Assembly: GCA_027946365.1 (NCBI GenBank)
Contig: JAPEUQ010000011.1
Span: forward strand, 1,302,001-1,366,000
Direction: 5' to 3'
DNA length: 64,000 nt
Source of the DNA: Kalmusia sp. IMI 367209
Taxonomy: Eukaryota; Ascomycota; Dothideomycetes; Pleosporales; Didymosphaeriaceae
In this document: one piece after another, positions 33,283 through 44,767 of the stretch
Position numbering within the stretch: position 1 is the stretch's first letter
Layout of the letters: every line of letters starts with the position of its first letter
The notes under the pieces: generated by a model
What the model was told of the DNA's origin: nothing
Seen by the model: the letters and a program-made list of their open reading frames with translations, nothing else
Database searches by the model: none
Translations under genes and position numbers: made by a program

Positions 33283-34175
33283 ATGTACACGATCGCTCTC
33301 CTCTCTGCTGCGGCGACCTTTTTGGGGACCGCTTCGGCCCACGGTATGTCATCGTAGCCCCGTACCTACCTTGTTTCCTTTCAGTCTCACTAAATACCAA
33401 CAGGATTCGTTACCGGCATCCGAGACAGCGGTGCCATAACCAAGGGCTCAGATCCCGTATGGTACTACTACGTGCAGAACGGGCAGGCCCGTCCTGTTAC
33501 TGCCGGCTGGGACTCGCTCAACCAAGACAACGGCTTCGTGAGCCCTGACTCGTTCACGACCGCCGACATCAACTGCCACAAATCTGCTCTGGCAGGCCAG
33601 GCCTACGTCAACGTGAAGGCAGGCGACAGCATTGACTTTATCTGGAACACGTGGCCCGACAGTCACAAGGGTCCTATCATTAACTACATCGCACCCTGCA
33701 ATGGTAGGTCTCTCTCAACCCACTCTGCAGATAACAAACAACCTGTGTGGAAGTTCTAACACGACACCCCCATACAGGCGAGTGCACCTCCCTCACCCCG
33801 ACCGCCCTCAAATGGTCCAAGATCTCTCAACAAGGCCTGATCACGCCCGGCGGCTCCGGCACGTGGGCCACGGACAACCTCATCAAGAACGCCTTCACGG
33901 CCTCGACCGTGGTCCCCAAAAACCTCAAGGCGGGCAACTACGTCATTCGCCACGAGATCATCGCGCTGCACGGCGCGGGCAGCGACAACGGCGCCCAGAT
34001 CTACCCGCAGTGCTTGAACTTGAAGGTCACTGGTAGCGGCACGGTTGCGCCGACGAGTGGTGTCGCAGGTACAAGCTTGTACAAGAGGACTGACCCAGGC
34101 ATTCTGTTCAATCTGTACAGCAGCCCCACGAGCTACACCATTCCGGGCCCGGCGCTTTGGACTGCTGCGAACTAA
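33283..34175 (+). CDS. AA9 lytic polysaccharide monooxygenase (formerly GH61)
   Basis: Three exons (33283-33343, 33404-33703, 33778-34175), 252 aa. The signal peptide ends ...LGTASA, leaving His20 as the mature N-terminus (HGFVTG), the first copper-brace histidine. The second histidine is in WPDSHKGPIINYIAPC. The RHEIIALH and AQIYPQC segments give the outer-sphere His/Gln and the axial Tyr. AA9 enzymes are copper monooxygenases that oxidatively break cellulose and related glucans, helped by H2O2 or a reductant. There is no C-terminal CBM1; the tail is short and ends shortly after a Ser/Thr/Pro stretch. Introns split the codon right after His20 and after the PCNG turn, a common position in this family. 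It is intact. Confidence 0.94.
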
Positions 34176-34833
34176 GTAGTCGGGTGTTGAGAGTGAAGAT
34201 ATATAGGGGGCAGCATTGCGCTATCTATTTGCTAGCAATCAAAGAGATATCAATGTCATCGTGAAGTTCTCACTGAGCTGTGCGAATACCTCCATCTATC
34301 TGTAGGATCTGATCAAGTAGTGCGTTGACAAGACTTTCATCTGCACTTTATGGCCAGCAGAGTGTATAATTCTGACTATGTTGACTTGTGGTGTGACCTA
34401 TGGCTCCAATTTGCTATGATCTGTATAACTAGCAAGGGATCGAAATCGCATCGGCTGATGGACGTTCCCTCCCGCGGGATGTCCGCGGCGGCCAATATAC
34501 ACATCGTTCCCCCTGTCTCGAAACGGCAAAGTGCGTCGCTGCAACCATGTTTGGACAGCACACTCATCTCGTGTCCTTGCATTCATATTGATAGTGCCAC
34601 GTCGGCATGCGGCCCATAACACTCAGGGATGTGCCATGCATGTTGCATGCTGGAAGTTCAACGTATTGTGTAGAAACATGTCCCTCTCTAAAGTGAAACA
34701 TGATGCAATCGCTCATATTCAGTGATTAAGATCCACCATCTGAGCCAGGGTGAATTGAAGGTCTGAAATCCAAGCAAAGTACAAACATCAACCTTTTACC
34801 TACTCGCACATACCACCCAGGGTGGTACTACAA
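34176..34833. other. convergent intergenic region
   Basis: 658 bp between converging AA9 and FAD-monooxygenase genes. No supported feature. Confidence 0.35.
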
Positions 34834-36229
34834 CTACAACTCAACAGGAAGCCCAGGGTACTTCTTCGGAAGCTCCCACTTATCCCTCTGCAGATCTCGC
34901 GGCAGCGCCCATCTCACCCAGGGTTCCACTCGCTTTACTAGAGAAGACGTCAAGACACTGACGAAAAACCCTACCAGCCGAAGTCCCAACATGGTCTGCG
35001 GGATGCCTACATGCGGCATCCCGGGAATTAACCGCTGGCATTGATCCGAGAAAGGTCGCAGCGAATTGGTGTAACGCTGCAGTGCTGCAGGGATGTCTGA
35101 CGGTGAGCCAGCAATTTCACCAGCGAGCACGTAGGAGCCCACGATTGCGAGAGCAGTTCCCTTTGATGACTTAGAATCGTCAAATACGAGAAGAGAAGAG
35201 CGCTTACCATGCCAGAGAGCGGCGAAGGACAATATCCCGCATCGCCCAACAACGCGACTCTACCCTTGGCGAAACCTTCCTCTCCCATCTTGACCTGCAC
35301 AATTTCCTGCATGTAGAAGTCCTTCGTCGTCTCCATGCCCTCCAAGATCCTCTCGATCTGCCAACCCGCACCCTCAAATTCCTTCTTCAGCCACTCCTTC
35401 GCCTTTTCCTCATCCCTCTTCTTCACCGCCTCATCAATTCCCTCGAATCGCTTGAAATCTGGATCGCATACTCCAAGGAAAACGCGCGTATCATCGTAAG
35501 GGGAAGGCCTCGTTACTATTAGTCGACCCCCGGTTGTGGAGTACCACTGCGCGTACTTGGTGTCGCTGGAAGTCCGTGGAATGGTGAAGAAGGCCATGTA
35601 TTCGCCTATTCGGCGAAGGTAGTCATCGTTTTGGGGCCCATGGCCGAAGACTAGCCGACGTGTTCGAGAGATCTGGCCGTCGGCGCCGACAACGAGGTCG
35701 TAGTATGCTTCTGGGAGGCGATTTTTGAAAGCGACGCGGACTTGGTCGGGCCGTGTGGTTTGATCGATTTCTTTGATGGTTTCGTCGAAGATGTACTCGA
35801 TGCCTTTCTTGTCTTTTGTTACATCGTATAGAATGCGGGCTAGGTCACCTCTCAGGATCTCGTACCTGATTGAGAGAATCCAAGTCAGCAAAATGACAAA
35901 TTGCGTTTTCTAGAAAATACATACTCGCTTGTAAAACTCTGATTTTTATCATCTCCCGTAGCATCCATCTTCGCTTTAGACACTCCGTCTGCGTACACGA
36001 ATTCGAAGCCTACTTCCGTCGTGCTCTTGTCTCGGATTGCCTGCTCAAGACCCATAGCTTTCATGACATCGACTGCCGCACCGCGGATGTCGACTGCTTG
36101 TCCTGATACCCTTGGTTCGGGTGCGCGCTCAATGATGGTTATCTGCGCGTTGACTTGTGCTTTGTTCAACCACCAAGCGAGACATGGGCCTGCGACACCT
36201 CCTCCAGATACCAAGATTTTGAGAGTCAT
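34834..36229 (-). CDS. FAD-dependent monooxygenase (PHBH/UbiH-like)
   Basis: Three exons (36229-35925, 35865-35208, 35160-34834), 429 aa. The ATG at 36229 places the dinucleotide-binding GxGxxG-type motif at residue ~8 (VSGGGVAGPCLAWWL), followed by ITIIERAPEPR, whose Glu binds the ribose. The middle has the DLVVGADGQISRTR (DG) motif. The C-terminal FAD motif GRVALLGDAGYCPSPLSGM continues across an intron into GTALAIVGSYVLA. Such flavoproteins hydroxylate or oxidise aromatic or other small substrates with NADPH, and often belong to degradation or secondary-metabolite pathways. No membrane segment at the start. Upstream in-frame sequence has only a TTG. The substrate is unknown. Confidence 0.9.
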
Positions 36230-37109
36230 CCTAGATCGTAAGGTTCTAACAATGGAACGATACAAGAGTCCTATTATCAGAGGTATATATGTTGGAATGT
36301 TCTCGAAAGGATTCAATGGGGGTCGCCGACGATATATAGGTAAATATGTACAGGGTTGAAATGATCAGAAGACCTGTTGCATGCACCTAGGATACATTCA
36401 ATGTTCCACCGCAGCGATATAGCCATTATATACGGAAATAGTTCCAAGGCCATGTCACCGGTGTTATTCTGTACGAATTGCATGTCGTGGTGTTACCCCC
36501 GCAGAATGACGCAGTCTATAACCTTTCGGGCTCGGGGCTAAAACGACGCCGCTCGGGCTCGGTACCGAAATGACGCCAGTCCGATCATCACCGACTTCAA
36601 TGCAGATGGTGTCGTGCTCTATGATACGTACGAAAAGTCGTCCTCGATGCGATCTTGGTAGGTTCCGATATGCTGTACCTGAGTTTTATCTATGATGCGT
36701 GTATTGTTCGTGTAGCATCACGTTAGTACATCGAAAATTCAGCGACTTCAGCACCCCAGCAGGTCTGTGTCAGATGAGTGATTCGAGCTGTGAGATAGAT
36801 CTAGATCTATCACCTCTATGATGCACGGTGAAGTCTTGACTTCGTTCAGCCAGTGTGACACATGCTAGATTCAACATGACATCGTATTTGCACAGACAGA
36901 AATATGCAGGAAAAGAATATTGCAGACATTAAAACCAAAATTAGACAGCTCAGCTATGACTTAACGCTTCCAGTTCGCAACTTCAGCGCGAGAAGGTATC
37001 TCATCACGTCTGCAAAAAATTCGAAGAGTCGACGGATCGACTCTCTGCCTTCCCTTTGGGAATCTATTCACTATGAGCGCCTCTGATTGGACTGGGGCAT
37101 TATGTTCAC
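36230..37109. other. intergenic interval with a short tandem repeat
   Basis: 880 bp. A two-copy 27-bp tandem repeat lies at 36527-36580. Otherwise AT-rich with no supported gene. Confidence 0.35.
36527..36580. repeat. two-copy imperfect 27-bp tandem repeat
   Basis: Two adjacent units both beginning CGGGCTCGG and containing an A-rich core then GACGCC. They differ at several positions. They sit ~300 bp upstream of the FAD monooxygenase start, so they could be protein-binding sites. Confidence 0.6.
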
Positions 37110-37788
37110 TTACTCTTCCTCTGCCTTCTCTCTTGCCTTCGTCTTCTTCTGCCCGTCCCAGATTCTTAGCTTCTCTAACAGCATGTTACCGAAGTAATAA
37201 GACGCGCTGTCTCCGCCCCTCATACTGCCGCTCTGTTTCAAGAATGAAGTAAGGGCTCCAACACTAGGCCCGCCATTCGACAATTGACGATTATGACAAA
37301 TGACTGGATGTGTACGTTCCGCTACTTCCCTGAGTTCTTTGCTAAGCGTAGTTTTGTTGAACACCTTATCAGAATTGGGAATCTTGGTCTTCTTGTCGAT
37401 GAGAGAGTTCAATTTACGGCGAATAGCCGCAGCCTAGTGATGAGAGCTGATCAGTCGATGACTAGGCATCTGGTAGGGGATGCTTATGTACATTTTCATA
37501 ACAGGGGACTTCTCCATCAGCTTCCTCAAGCGGTATGTCGAGGTAGTTGCTGGGCAGGTTTGAGCGGTTTGATTCTTTTTTAGAGCCTTTCTTTGCAGAA
37601 GGACTATTCGACTTTGGTGGAGATGGCTGTTCCTTTCTAGCATCTGATTTTTGGCTGGAAAGGTTGTCGCTCGTGCGTGGCGGTTGATTCTCCTTGCCTT
37701 CATCCCGCTCCCCATGATACGCGTGGCTTGTAAGGTAGGGCTCGTAGCGAGCATTGCTAGTGCGACCTTTAGCACGACTTGCGACCAT
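37110..37788 (-). CDS. hypothetical protein, possibly DUF7726-like
   Basis: Two exons (37788-37492 and 37433-37110, 58-nt intron, phase 0), 206 aa. The N-terminal half is hydrophilic and disordered, with Ser/Lys/Pro-rich stretches (KENQPPRTSDNLSSQKSD). The C-terminal half reads AAAIRRKLNSLIDKK, then GALTSFLKQSGSMRGGDSAS and YYFGNMLLEKLRIWDGQ. This pattern (a short helix with xIRxKLxxFI, then a helix ending FLxQxGxxxGxxS) resembles a fungal helix-turn-helix-like family I associate with DUF7726. The resemblance is from memory and needs a profile search. It ends in a charged Lys/Glu tail. Probably nuclear if the resemblance holds. Confidence 0.6.
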
Positions 37789-39145
37789 ATCGGACGTCAA
37801 TTGAGAAGAGTGACTTTATAGAATATGTTAAACTCTCAACGAAATATCAAATGAAGCGACGTTGGTGCTCATTCATACCAAGGGTCGCGATCGGCGTTGA
37901 GCCGTACGCGTGACGTGATGTGGCTTCCTGAGACACATATGACATCATTTGTTGTTGTTGTTGAAACGCGTGAAGTCGCGTAATCACGTGCTGTGATCCT
38001 CCTCGAAGTTCTACGCTCTACGCTTTCATTCGCACTTCTTACTTCCTTACTAGTGGGCGGAGGCATTACTACAAGGAAATGTGGTCCTCCGTCCGAGATG
38101 CCTGGGTAGATATTTATCTCTGGAATGCCGCACTTCCCACCAAGAATGTACGCGTATATCACCGCCTTGAGCGAATCGATAATATGCTTTGGGATGTCAG
38201 CGAACTACTAAAGCCAGTGCCCTTTCGCTTACTGGGGTACCTACGCATATACTTGGAAGTAGTCGGTGGTTTGTTCTTACAGCCGCTTAGCGAGTGTAGC
38301 GGGCTCACGAGATGGAATATTAGACTCACCTTGTACTGGACTGTCACTGCGTTACATACAGATTATCTCGTCAATTTTCATGGAGCGGTACCGCAGCACC
38401 ACAGCATACCCAGCTTATTCAGATTTATAACATCCTTATTGTGCTCCTAACTATTAGAGGTTGCCTTCTAATTCGTTAGATTGGTGTCTAGATGTAGCGT
38501 CACTGATTTACTGAGAGACATGCGTGTGTATAGGAAAGAAAGTCCTAAGTCTACGGCTTCGATCGCGACCACGACTGCGAGGTTGTCCCTACTACTATGC
38601 CAGCTGCGACGAGCTGGACGTGCGTCTAGCTGTAACGTGTTTCTTATAACTTAATCCAGCAAGTAGTATCTTTTAAGAGGATAAAACCTTCCGCTCCCTA
38701 ATGCAATGCATCGATAGCACCGTTCGTCGCCTCCGGGGATAGATGCTTCGGCGCGATCCTGTACAACACGCGCAGAACCGTGGTCGAAGAATGGCAGCAC
38801 TGTTCTTTCAAGGAAATGTGGAACTTCGTTTTATAATCGTGGCTGAGAGAGAGTGTGTCTAAAACTGAAAGTGATCGAGGCTTCGGGATCTGAGAACATA
38901 TCTGGTAGAACGACGCGGCGAATTTGTGTGTAAAGGCACGTTCGGATATACGCTGAATACGAGGACTAGTTTCGAAGCCCTGCGAAAAGATGCGAGCAGA
39001 TTTACAGATTTGGGCAAAGTCAAGCTAGATTAGGCAGGTATCTGAATTCCTCGTATTCGCTAGCCTCGAGGTTCTCGTAAAGCACTTTACAAATATGCGA
39101 TCGTTTACCCCACCAGAATTCGATGTGAGTTCGAAAAATTTTACG
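37789..39145. other. intergenic interval
   Basis: 1.36 kb. On the minus strand 37869-38162 is an open frame with some protein-like stretches (KCGIPEINIYPGISDGG, HFLVVMPPPT) but no ATG or family. It may be a relic. Nothing else is supported. Confidence 0.3.
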
Positions 39146-40426
39146 ATGCATTCACTCTCGTGCACGATTCTCCTGTGCACTTTCGCACGTCTGATTCTGG
39201 CTCACAATGGCCCCATTCTCCTGCCTCAAGGTCACGGTCCTTACTATACTTCCCTTACAAACTCAGAGTTGGTCGATACCTCACGTCTTGACCCTTTCAA
39301 CTCGACGCATCTCCGTCGCATTATGATTTCACGCTTCAACCCGATCCCCAAGGCTCAATGTAGGAGGCTCATCACAGTACCTTATATGACAGCCACCACC
39401 GCTGCCATTGAGGATGAGATTCTCGCAGAATACGATTATCCTAAAGGTCTCTGGGCACGTTTTGTACACCAAGTCTGTAAAATCTCTGCGAACGGACATA
39501 TGACCGAAAAAGAAAAGAGGAGGAAGTTTCCATTAGCGTTACTCAGCCCAGGACTGAACACAACAAGATTCTTCACAAACCACCTTGCGCAGGAACTAGC
39601 AAGTCGTGGATTCACTGTCATCACCATAGTAAGTAAATGCCCAAATACAAAGTAAATGTGCACTGTTATAAAGGAAAACATATGTATTTGCATTAGGAAA
39701 ACATTGAGAACGTATTTGGTGCCACTTTTGACTTATACTGACTCTACATACGTGAATTAGGATCATCCATACGACACCGATGTAGTTGAGTTCCCCAATG
39801 GCGATATCATTATTGGTGGGCGCGTGACGAAGGAAAATGCTTCTCTAGAACACGCGCTGCAAGTGCGAGCGGATGATGCTAGCTTTATTCTAAACAACCT
39901 AGGTATGAGTGCCGAAGACGAGACGGCAGTGATGTTCGGGCAGAGCTTTGGTGGAGCAGCAACCGCCACAGCATTATTGAACGATAAAAGATTCCGCGCG
40001 GGTGTGAACATCGACGGACTTATGTTCGGTCCAGTTTTAACTACGCCGTTGGGTAAGCCAACGCGCCCACAAGCCTTCATGCTCTGGGGGAGCGACGGGC
40101 ACGAGGAATATCCGTCCTGGACGCAGTTCCAGGCAACACTAAGCAACAGCACGTTTGTCGATTACTGGAAGCACTTCAATATTGTGAACAGCACCCATGG
40201 TTCTTACTGGGACCTCAACATCTTAGTGGACATAGCTGGCATTCGCGGTGGTCTTAGTGAGACCGCCCAGCTGTTGATTGGGCCTGTTCCCGGGGCCAGG
40301 GTATGGGATATTGTGGGAAGGTATCTATCGGAGTTCTTTTGGTATACTCTGGGATTAAAACTGGAGGATGAGATCTTGAAAAGGCCCAGTGCGAAGTTTC
40401 CAGAAGTCAATGCCTTATACCAATAA
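39146..40426 (+). CDS. secreted PAF-acetylhydrolase-like alpha/beta hydrolase
   Basis: Two exons (39146-39628 and 39761-40426), 382 aa. It starts with a signal peptide (MHSLSCTILLCTFARLILA); a second in-frame ATG at 39095 would place residues before it and weaken the signal. The intron joins VITI to DHPYDTDVVEFPNG, the typical beta-strand region of the PAF-AH family. The nucleophile elbow is GQSFGGAATA (GxSxG). A downstream VNIDGL supplies the probable Asp and NSTHGSYWD the probable His. Relatives hydrolyse short acyl esters of oxidised or platelet-activating-factor-like phospholipids, or cutin/ester substrates. Several NxS/T sites fit a secreted glycoprotein. Confidence 0.82.
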
Positions 40427-41977
40427 GACGCTTGCTGTAGAGAGTTTGCGAACGATGAACAAGGATCAAGGCTTAGTTAAACTGGCTACATTGCTGGCTC
40501 CGAGCGAGCATCAATAAACCTTGTTGATCGAATAGGGAATTGGTGAAACAACTGCTAAGTGAGCTGCTACCATATTCTGACCACCTATATCGGGTTGAAC
40601 TCAGCTCTGAACTCTCCAAGGGGCAAGGGAAGCCAAGACTCGTGGTTCGTTGTAATTTTAGGTGACTTTGAATTAGCACGATGCTCCTCAGTTCGCCAGG
40701 TTGGGCATGAAAACAGATACACCCATTATGCAATTTCGCGATGGATCAAGTCGCGAAAGCCTCGGCTTGTTACAGTGTGGTATGTCTCTCCTCTCTATGG
40801 GAATGACGCAGACTTGTATGTACGCGAGCGTAGAGGCACAACCCATCATCACGGTCGGAGCAAGTGTAATGATGGTCATGACTTCGTGTCAGACCAATCT
40901 CTTGATATCTTCTCATTTGTGACAATGCTCTAGGAATATAGATTTTTGCAATAGCAATGGCCCGCGTTCATACCAGAAGTTGAACAGCAGTCCCTCTAGC
41001 CAGATCTAGTAATTTACATCTAGATCCCACGTTCACTTTCACCTTCCTCTTTCGTTCGCATGTCTCATGTATCATGGCTTCGGTGAGGATCTTGTATTTC
41101 CACAGATCTGAGAGATCCACCGTGCGTGCTTCTGCGAGGTCGCAAGCCCATTTCACCTAACTTCGCTTTGCCTTGCCAAATACCAAACGCACCACAGTCT
41201 CCCCACGAGTTCTCAGTAGCCTTAGGGGCGCCACCAACGTCGCCTAGACACCACGCTCCTTCGCCCCGGATTCTTATAAAGATAATTCTTCCGTGCGAGA
41301 GGCTCTGCGCTGTCCGGCACCTCGCTTGCGCTTTTGGCCCTCGCGTGGCGCCTGCAGGAGCGATTAGCTTTGTGATGAGCACGTTAAGCGAAATTAAAAA
41401 TCCATCGCTGTGAAGATCGGAGCAAGGCGCAGCTGGACGACCTCGTCAATGCTATCTGTCATTGTGGCGCTGATTCATTAAATTGGACTATTCATCTCGC
41501 ATAGCATGAGGTCCCAGGAATCTCTTCAGTTTAGTGTTTGGATTGAGAGTTGAGCCAGGGGGCTTGTGGTGATCAAGAGGTCAACTGCCTAAAGCTTCGA
41601 TATACATACAATTGCGAATAAGTGTACAGTATCATGGAAAACGTGACAAAGGAAAACCGTCGGGGGATATCGAGCTAAAACAGAGAGCCTCCAACGCCAG
41701 ATGAGATCGACTCGTGTTGCAGTCCAAATTAGTATTACATCGTCACCTCACTTCAAAAGGCATCCAAAACCTTAGACTTCCTGTCCTCTCTAGAACCAGG
41801 TAGAGGTCCACTTGATTCACTTCCTAAATCATCATCCCTGACCTTGCCCTGATAATCATTCGCCACGGCATCGGTAATCCATCTCCAACTACTCAGCGAC
41901 AAACTCCGACGCCTGTCCCTAAATTAGCGTTAGTACCCTGCTGCGAGGAATGAAAAGACGGGTCGCGTACGGTGTAC
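40427..41977. other. intergenic interval
   Basis: 1.55 kb with no supported gene. Probably the 3' flanks of the PAF-AH-like and ankyrin genes. Confidence 0.35.
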
Positions 41978-44767
41978 CTACTGCTTCTGCCTCGTTTGTG
42001 CATTCGGGAACAGCAGCGCCAGTCCCTCCTCCCAGCCCCTCTCCGATACAATATCGATGACAGGGCGTCCAGACTCGTCGATCGCCTGCAAATCCACGGA
42101 GCCGCCCTTCTCGATGAGCAGGCGCAGAATATCAGCGTCACCATTTTCGACGGCTTGTAGAATAGCGTTCCATCCGCGGTGCATCTTGTTGATATCGGCA
42201 CCACGCGTAAGCAGCATTTGCAGGATCTCGGTGTCACCGGGAAGCAGTCTGCGAAGTGCTTTGACGAGAGGAAGATGCTCGCCAGGCGCGTTCGGGTCGG
42301 CATTCGCTTCGTCGAGCAAATATCGCACAATATGCTTGTGACGTTCGCGAATAGCGGTCGTCAGCGGAGAGAAAACACCGCAATTCTTGTCCTCAACGCT
42401 GACTCCTGCTGCAAGGAGCATCTTGATGCTTTCTAGCTGATTGGCGACGACAGCCATTTCAATGACACCACGGAAGGCACGCGGGTTTGGTGTTGCAGTA
42501 AGAAGCTTCTTGAGAATTGCAGGTTGCTTAACGGCCATGCAGAGTGGCCAGTCTGCACCACGGATAGTTGGGTCTGCACCGTTGGCAAGAAGAGTGTCAA
42601 CCAATTCAATGCGTTCATCGCGGATAGCCGTCGTTAGCGCCGTGTTTCCTTCTGGGCTGCGGTCATTGGGGTTCACGCCCTGGTCAAGAAGGTACATCAA
42701 GGCGTCCTTATTGTTATGTGCGATGGCCGTTTCAATGATGCCTTTTGGAGTGCGCAAGTCTGCCCCCGCAGCGACGAGCTGAGGCAGGAAATGCACACGA
42801 TTGTGAGTAATGCACTTAAAAGCGGGATACTCAGCCGCATTGAGGTTTGGGTCGGCACCGTGTTCCAAAAGGTAGGTGACAATGTCTGCGCTGTTGTCAC
42901 GAATGGCCGAGCAGAGAGGAGTGTAGATGTTGTCTTTCCTCACGTTAGGGGATACGCCTGCTTGCATGAGAATAGATATGGACTCCATCTTCTTCAGACT
43001 CGCCGCTAGCTCCATGATTCCAGGTGTCTTCTTACAGTCAGCACCACGAGACAGCAGGAGTTGAAGAGCTTTCGGCTTGTAGGTAGAAGGCCAAAGCGGG
43101 TGTTTCGGGCCAGGAAGGTTAGGACTAGCACCGTTGTCAAGAAGCACCGTCATCAGGTCCACCCGATTTGCTTGAATGGCTTGGAACAGCGCCGTCGTAC
43201 CCTCGCCGTTCTTTGCGTCGGCATCAGCCCCCGATTTTAGAAGAAGTTCAACGAGCCTAGGCGACACTGTTTTATTCATGCACTGGACGAGCGTAGTGCT
43301 ACCGCTCTCCATGATGTAACCTGCGTCTCCACCGCTCGCGAGCATGAGTTGAATTAGATCGATACGGTTTTCGCAAGCGGCCACACAAAATGGTGACTCA
43401 GAATTGGGGCCTGCAGAGAGATTTGGATCTGCACCAGATTTGAGGAGTAGCTTTGCGCCTTCGAAAAATGATAGTTCGGCTGCCGCGAGCAGAGGTGTGA
43501 CATCATCCTTGTCAAGGCCATTGGGGTTGGCACCATACCGAAGGAGTAAGGCGAGGCTTTCAGCATCGCGGTTCTGTACCGCAGTCCTGAGCATACTAGC
43601 TTCCAAACGTGGATCTGCTTTAGCACCACCATCCAACATCTGTTCTAGTATTCGATGTTTCCTCTGATGTACGGCATCAGCGAGAGCGGCTTTGCCGCTT
43701 GATTGCATAGAACCAGCTTGTTGTCTAGGTGCCCACTGCGGTGCCACTGGACCTTCTGGCTTTGACAAATATGTTTGTGGGGTTTCAACCGAATACCGCT
43801 CCTGAAGGGAGAGATGGTGCAGATCGTTATCGATATAAGTGTGGGACCTAGCCGAGTCATCTGATGAGTGCTCCCCATAGCCCGGTTGACCATGGAATGC
43901 TCCGTTGTGCTGGTAGACAGTGTCTCGAATTGAATGCGTGGTGCTGCCGGATCGTACGCTGGGGGCGCGCCAGTGGTTGTGCAGATCAACGATACCAGGT
44001 GAAATGCCGTGTTCATCTCTCCGAAAGTCATGATTGGATGGTCGGTCTCGTAAAGGCGTGTTCGGACGCTGATCGAAGTGAGAGGGAGCTCGGTCTAGCC
44101 CACGTTCTTGTGGCGGTGGCACTCGTTGCATGGACGACTGCTCTAAAGATCTGTGATCTATCGAAGCAGCATGCATAGAAACTTGTTTTGATGGAACCTC
44201 GGGCGGTGAAGAAACAGGTGGCGGTTGCATGGGCAGAAGGACGTTGCTTTTGCCTGGGTTGAGACGCTCGAGCGCTGCAATCAGGCCAGTATACCCAATG
44301 CCCATCTGTGAATCGGCTTTGGCGTCTCCGAGCGACCATCGGAACATTGCTGAGCTCACTTTCAAAGCATCGCGGCTCTTCGTTAATGTGTTCCTCACTT
44401 TATCGACATCGGTATCGGCGAACATCATCCGGAATGCCCTGCCAAATCCGCCCTTCTTGGTCTCGTTGTCCAGGAACTTAAGCATCATCTGGTTGACGAC
44501 GATGAACTCATCGTGGATCCTGCGGAAATGCTTATCGAGCTCTTGTGTCACCTCGGCCGGAATGGCATTCCGCTTGTGAGACGATTCTGTCAACCCCGCT
44601 TCAATTGACCAGATGAGGCGGCTCAGCTCGAGGAATTCGTTTGCGAGGGCCTGGATGCCATGGATGGGATTCTTCGCTGAGCTGAGATACTCTAGCATGC
44701 GAATTGCGATGCTGTTACCTTGAACGGTAACTTTGTTACATAGGTCGAGGGTCTTCGGTGGAGCCAT
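41978..44767 (-). CDS. large ankyrin-repeat protein with N-terminal helical domain
   Basis: Intronless, 929 aa from the ATG at 44767; the frame upstream has only a TTG. Residues 1-~170 are all-helical (ALANEFLELSRLIWSIEAGL; HFRRIHDEFIVVNQMMLKFL) and look like the fungal N-terminal domain often fused to NACHT or ankyrin modules. Residues ~180-370 are a Pro/Ser/His-rich linker. From ~385 to the end there are at least 14 ankyrin-type units with the G-A-D/N-P-N turn (LLLKSGADPNLS, LLLRYGANPNGL, YLLDQGVNPND, LLLTRGADIN). Ankyrin arrays bind other proteins. No enzymatic domain, NACHT or transmembrane segment is present. A scaffold or regulatory role is inferred. Confidence 0.88.
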   Translation of the reverse strand: MAPPKTLDLCNKVTVQGNSIAIRMLEYLSSAKNPIHGIQALANEFLELSRLIWSIEAGLTESSHKRNAIPAEVTQELDKHFRRIHDEFIVVNQMMLKFLDNETKKGGFGRAFRMMFADTDVDKVRNTLTKSRDALKVSSAMFRWSLGDAKADSQMGIGYTGLIAALERLNPGKSNVLLPMQPPPVSSPPEVPSKQVSMHAASIDHRSLEQSSMQRVPPPQERGLDRAPSHFDQRPNTPLRDRPSNHDFRRDEHGISPGIVDLHNHWRAPSVRSGSTTHSIRDTVYQHNGAFHGQPGYGEHSSDDSARSHTYIDNDLHHLSLQERYSVETPQTYLSKPEGPVAPQWAPRQQAGSMQSSGKAALADAVHQRKHRILEQMLDGGAKADPRLEASMLRTAVQNRDAESLALLLRYGANPNGLDKDDVTPLLAAAELSFFEGAKLLLKSGADPNLSAGPNSESPFCVAACENRIDLIQLMLASGGDAGYIMESGSTTLVQCMNKTVSPRLVELLLKSGADADAKNGEGTTALFQAIQANRVDLMTVLLDNGASPNLPGPKHPLWPSTYKPKALQLLLSRGADCKKTPGIMELAASLKKMESISILMQAGVSPNVRKDNIYTPLCSAIRDNSADIVTYLLEHGADPNLNAAEYPAFKCITHNRVHFLPQLVAAGADLRTPKGIIETAIAHNNKDALMYLLDQGVNPNDRSPEGNTALTTAIRDERIELVDTLLANGADPTIRGADWPLCMAVKQPAILKKLLTATPNPRAFRGVIEMAVVANQLESIKMLLAAGVSVEDKNCGVFSPLTTAIRERHKHIVRYLLDEANADPNAPGEHLPLVKALRRLLPGDTEILQMLLTRGADINKMHRGWNAILQAVENGDADILRLLIEKGGSVDLQAIDESGRPVIDIVSERGWEEGLALLFPNAQTRQKQ

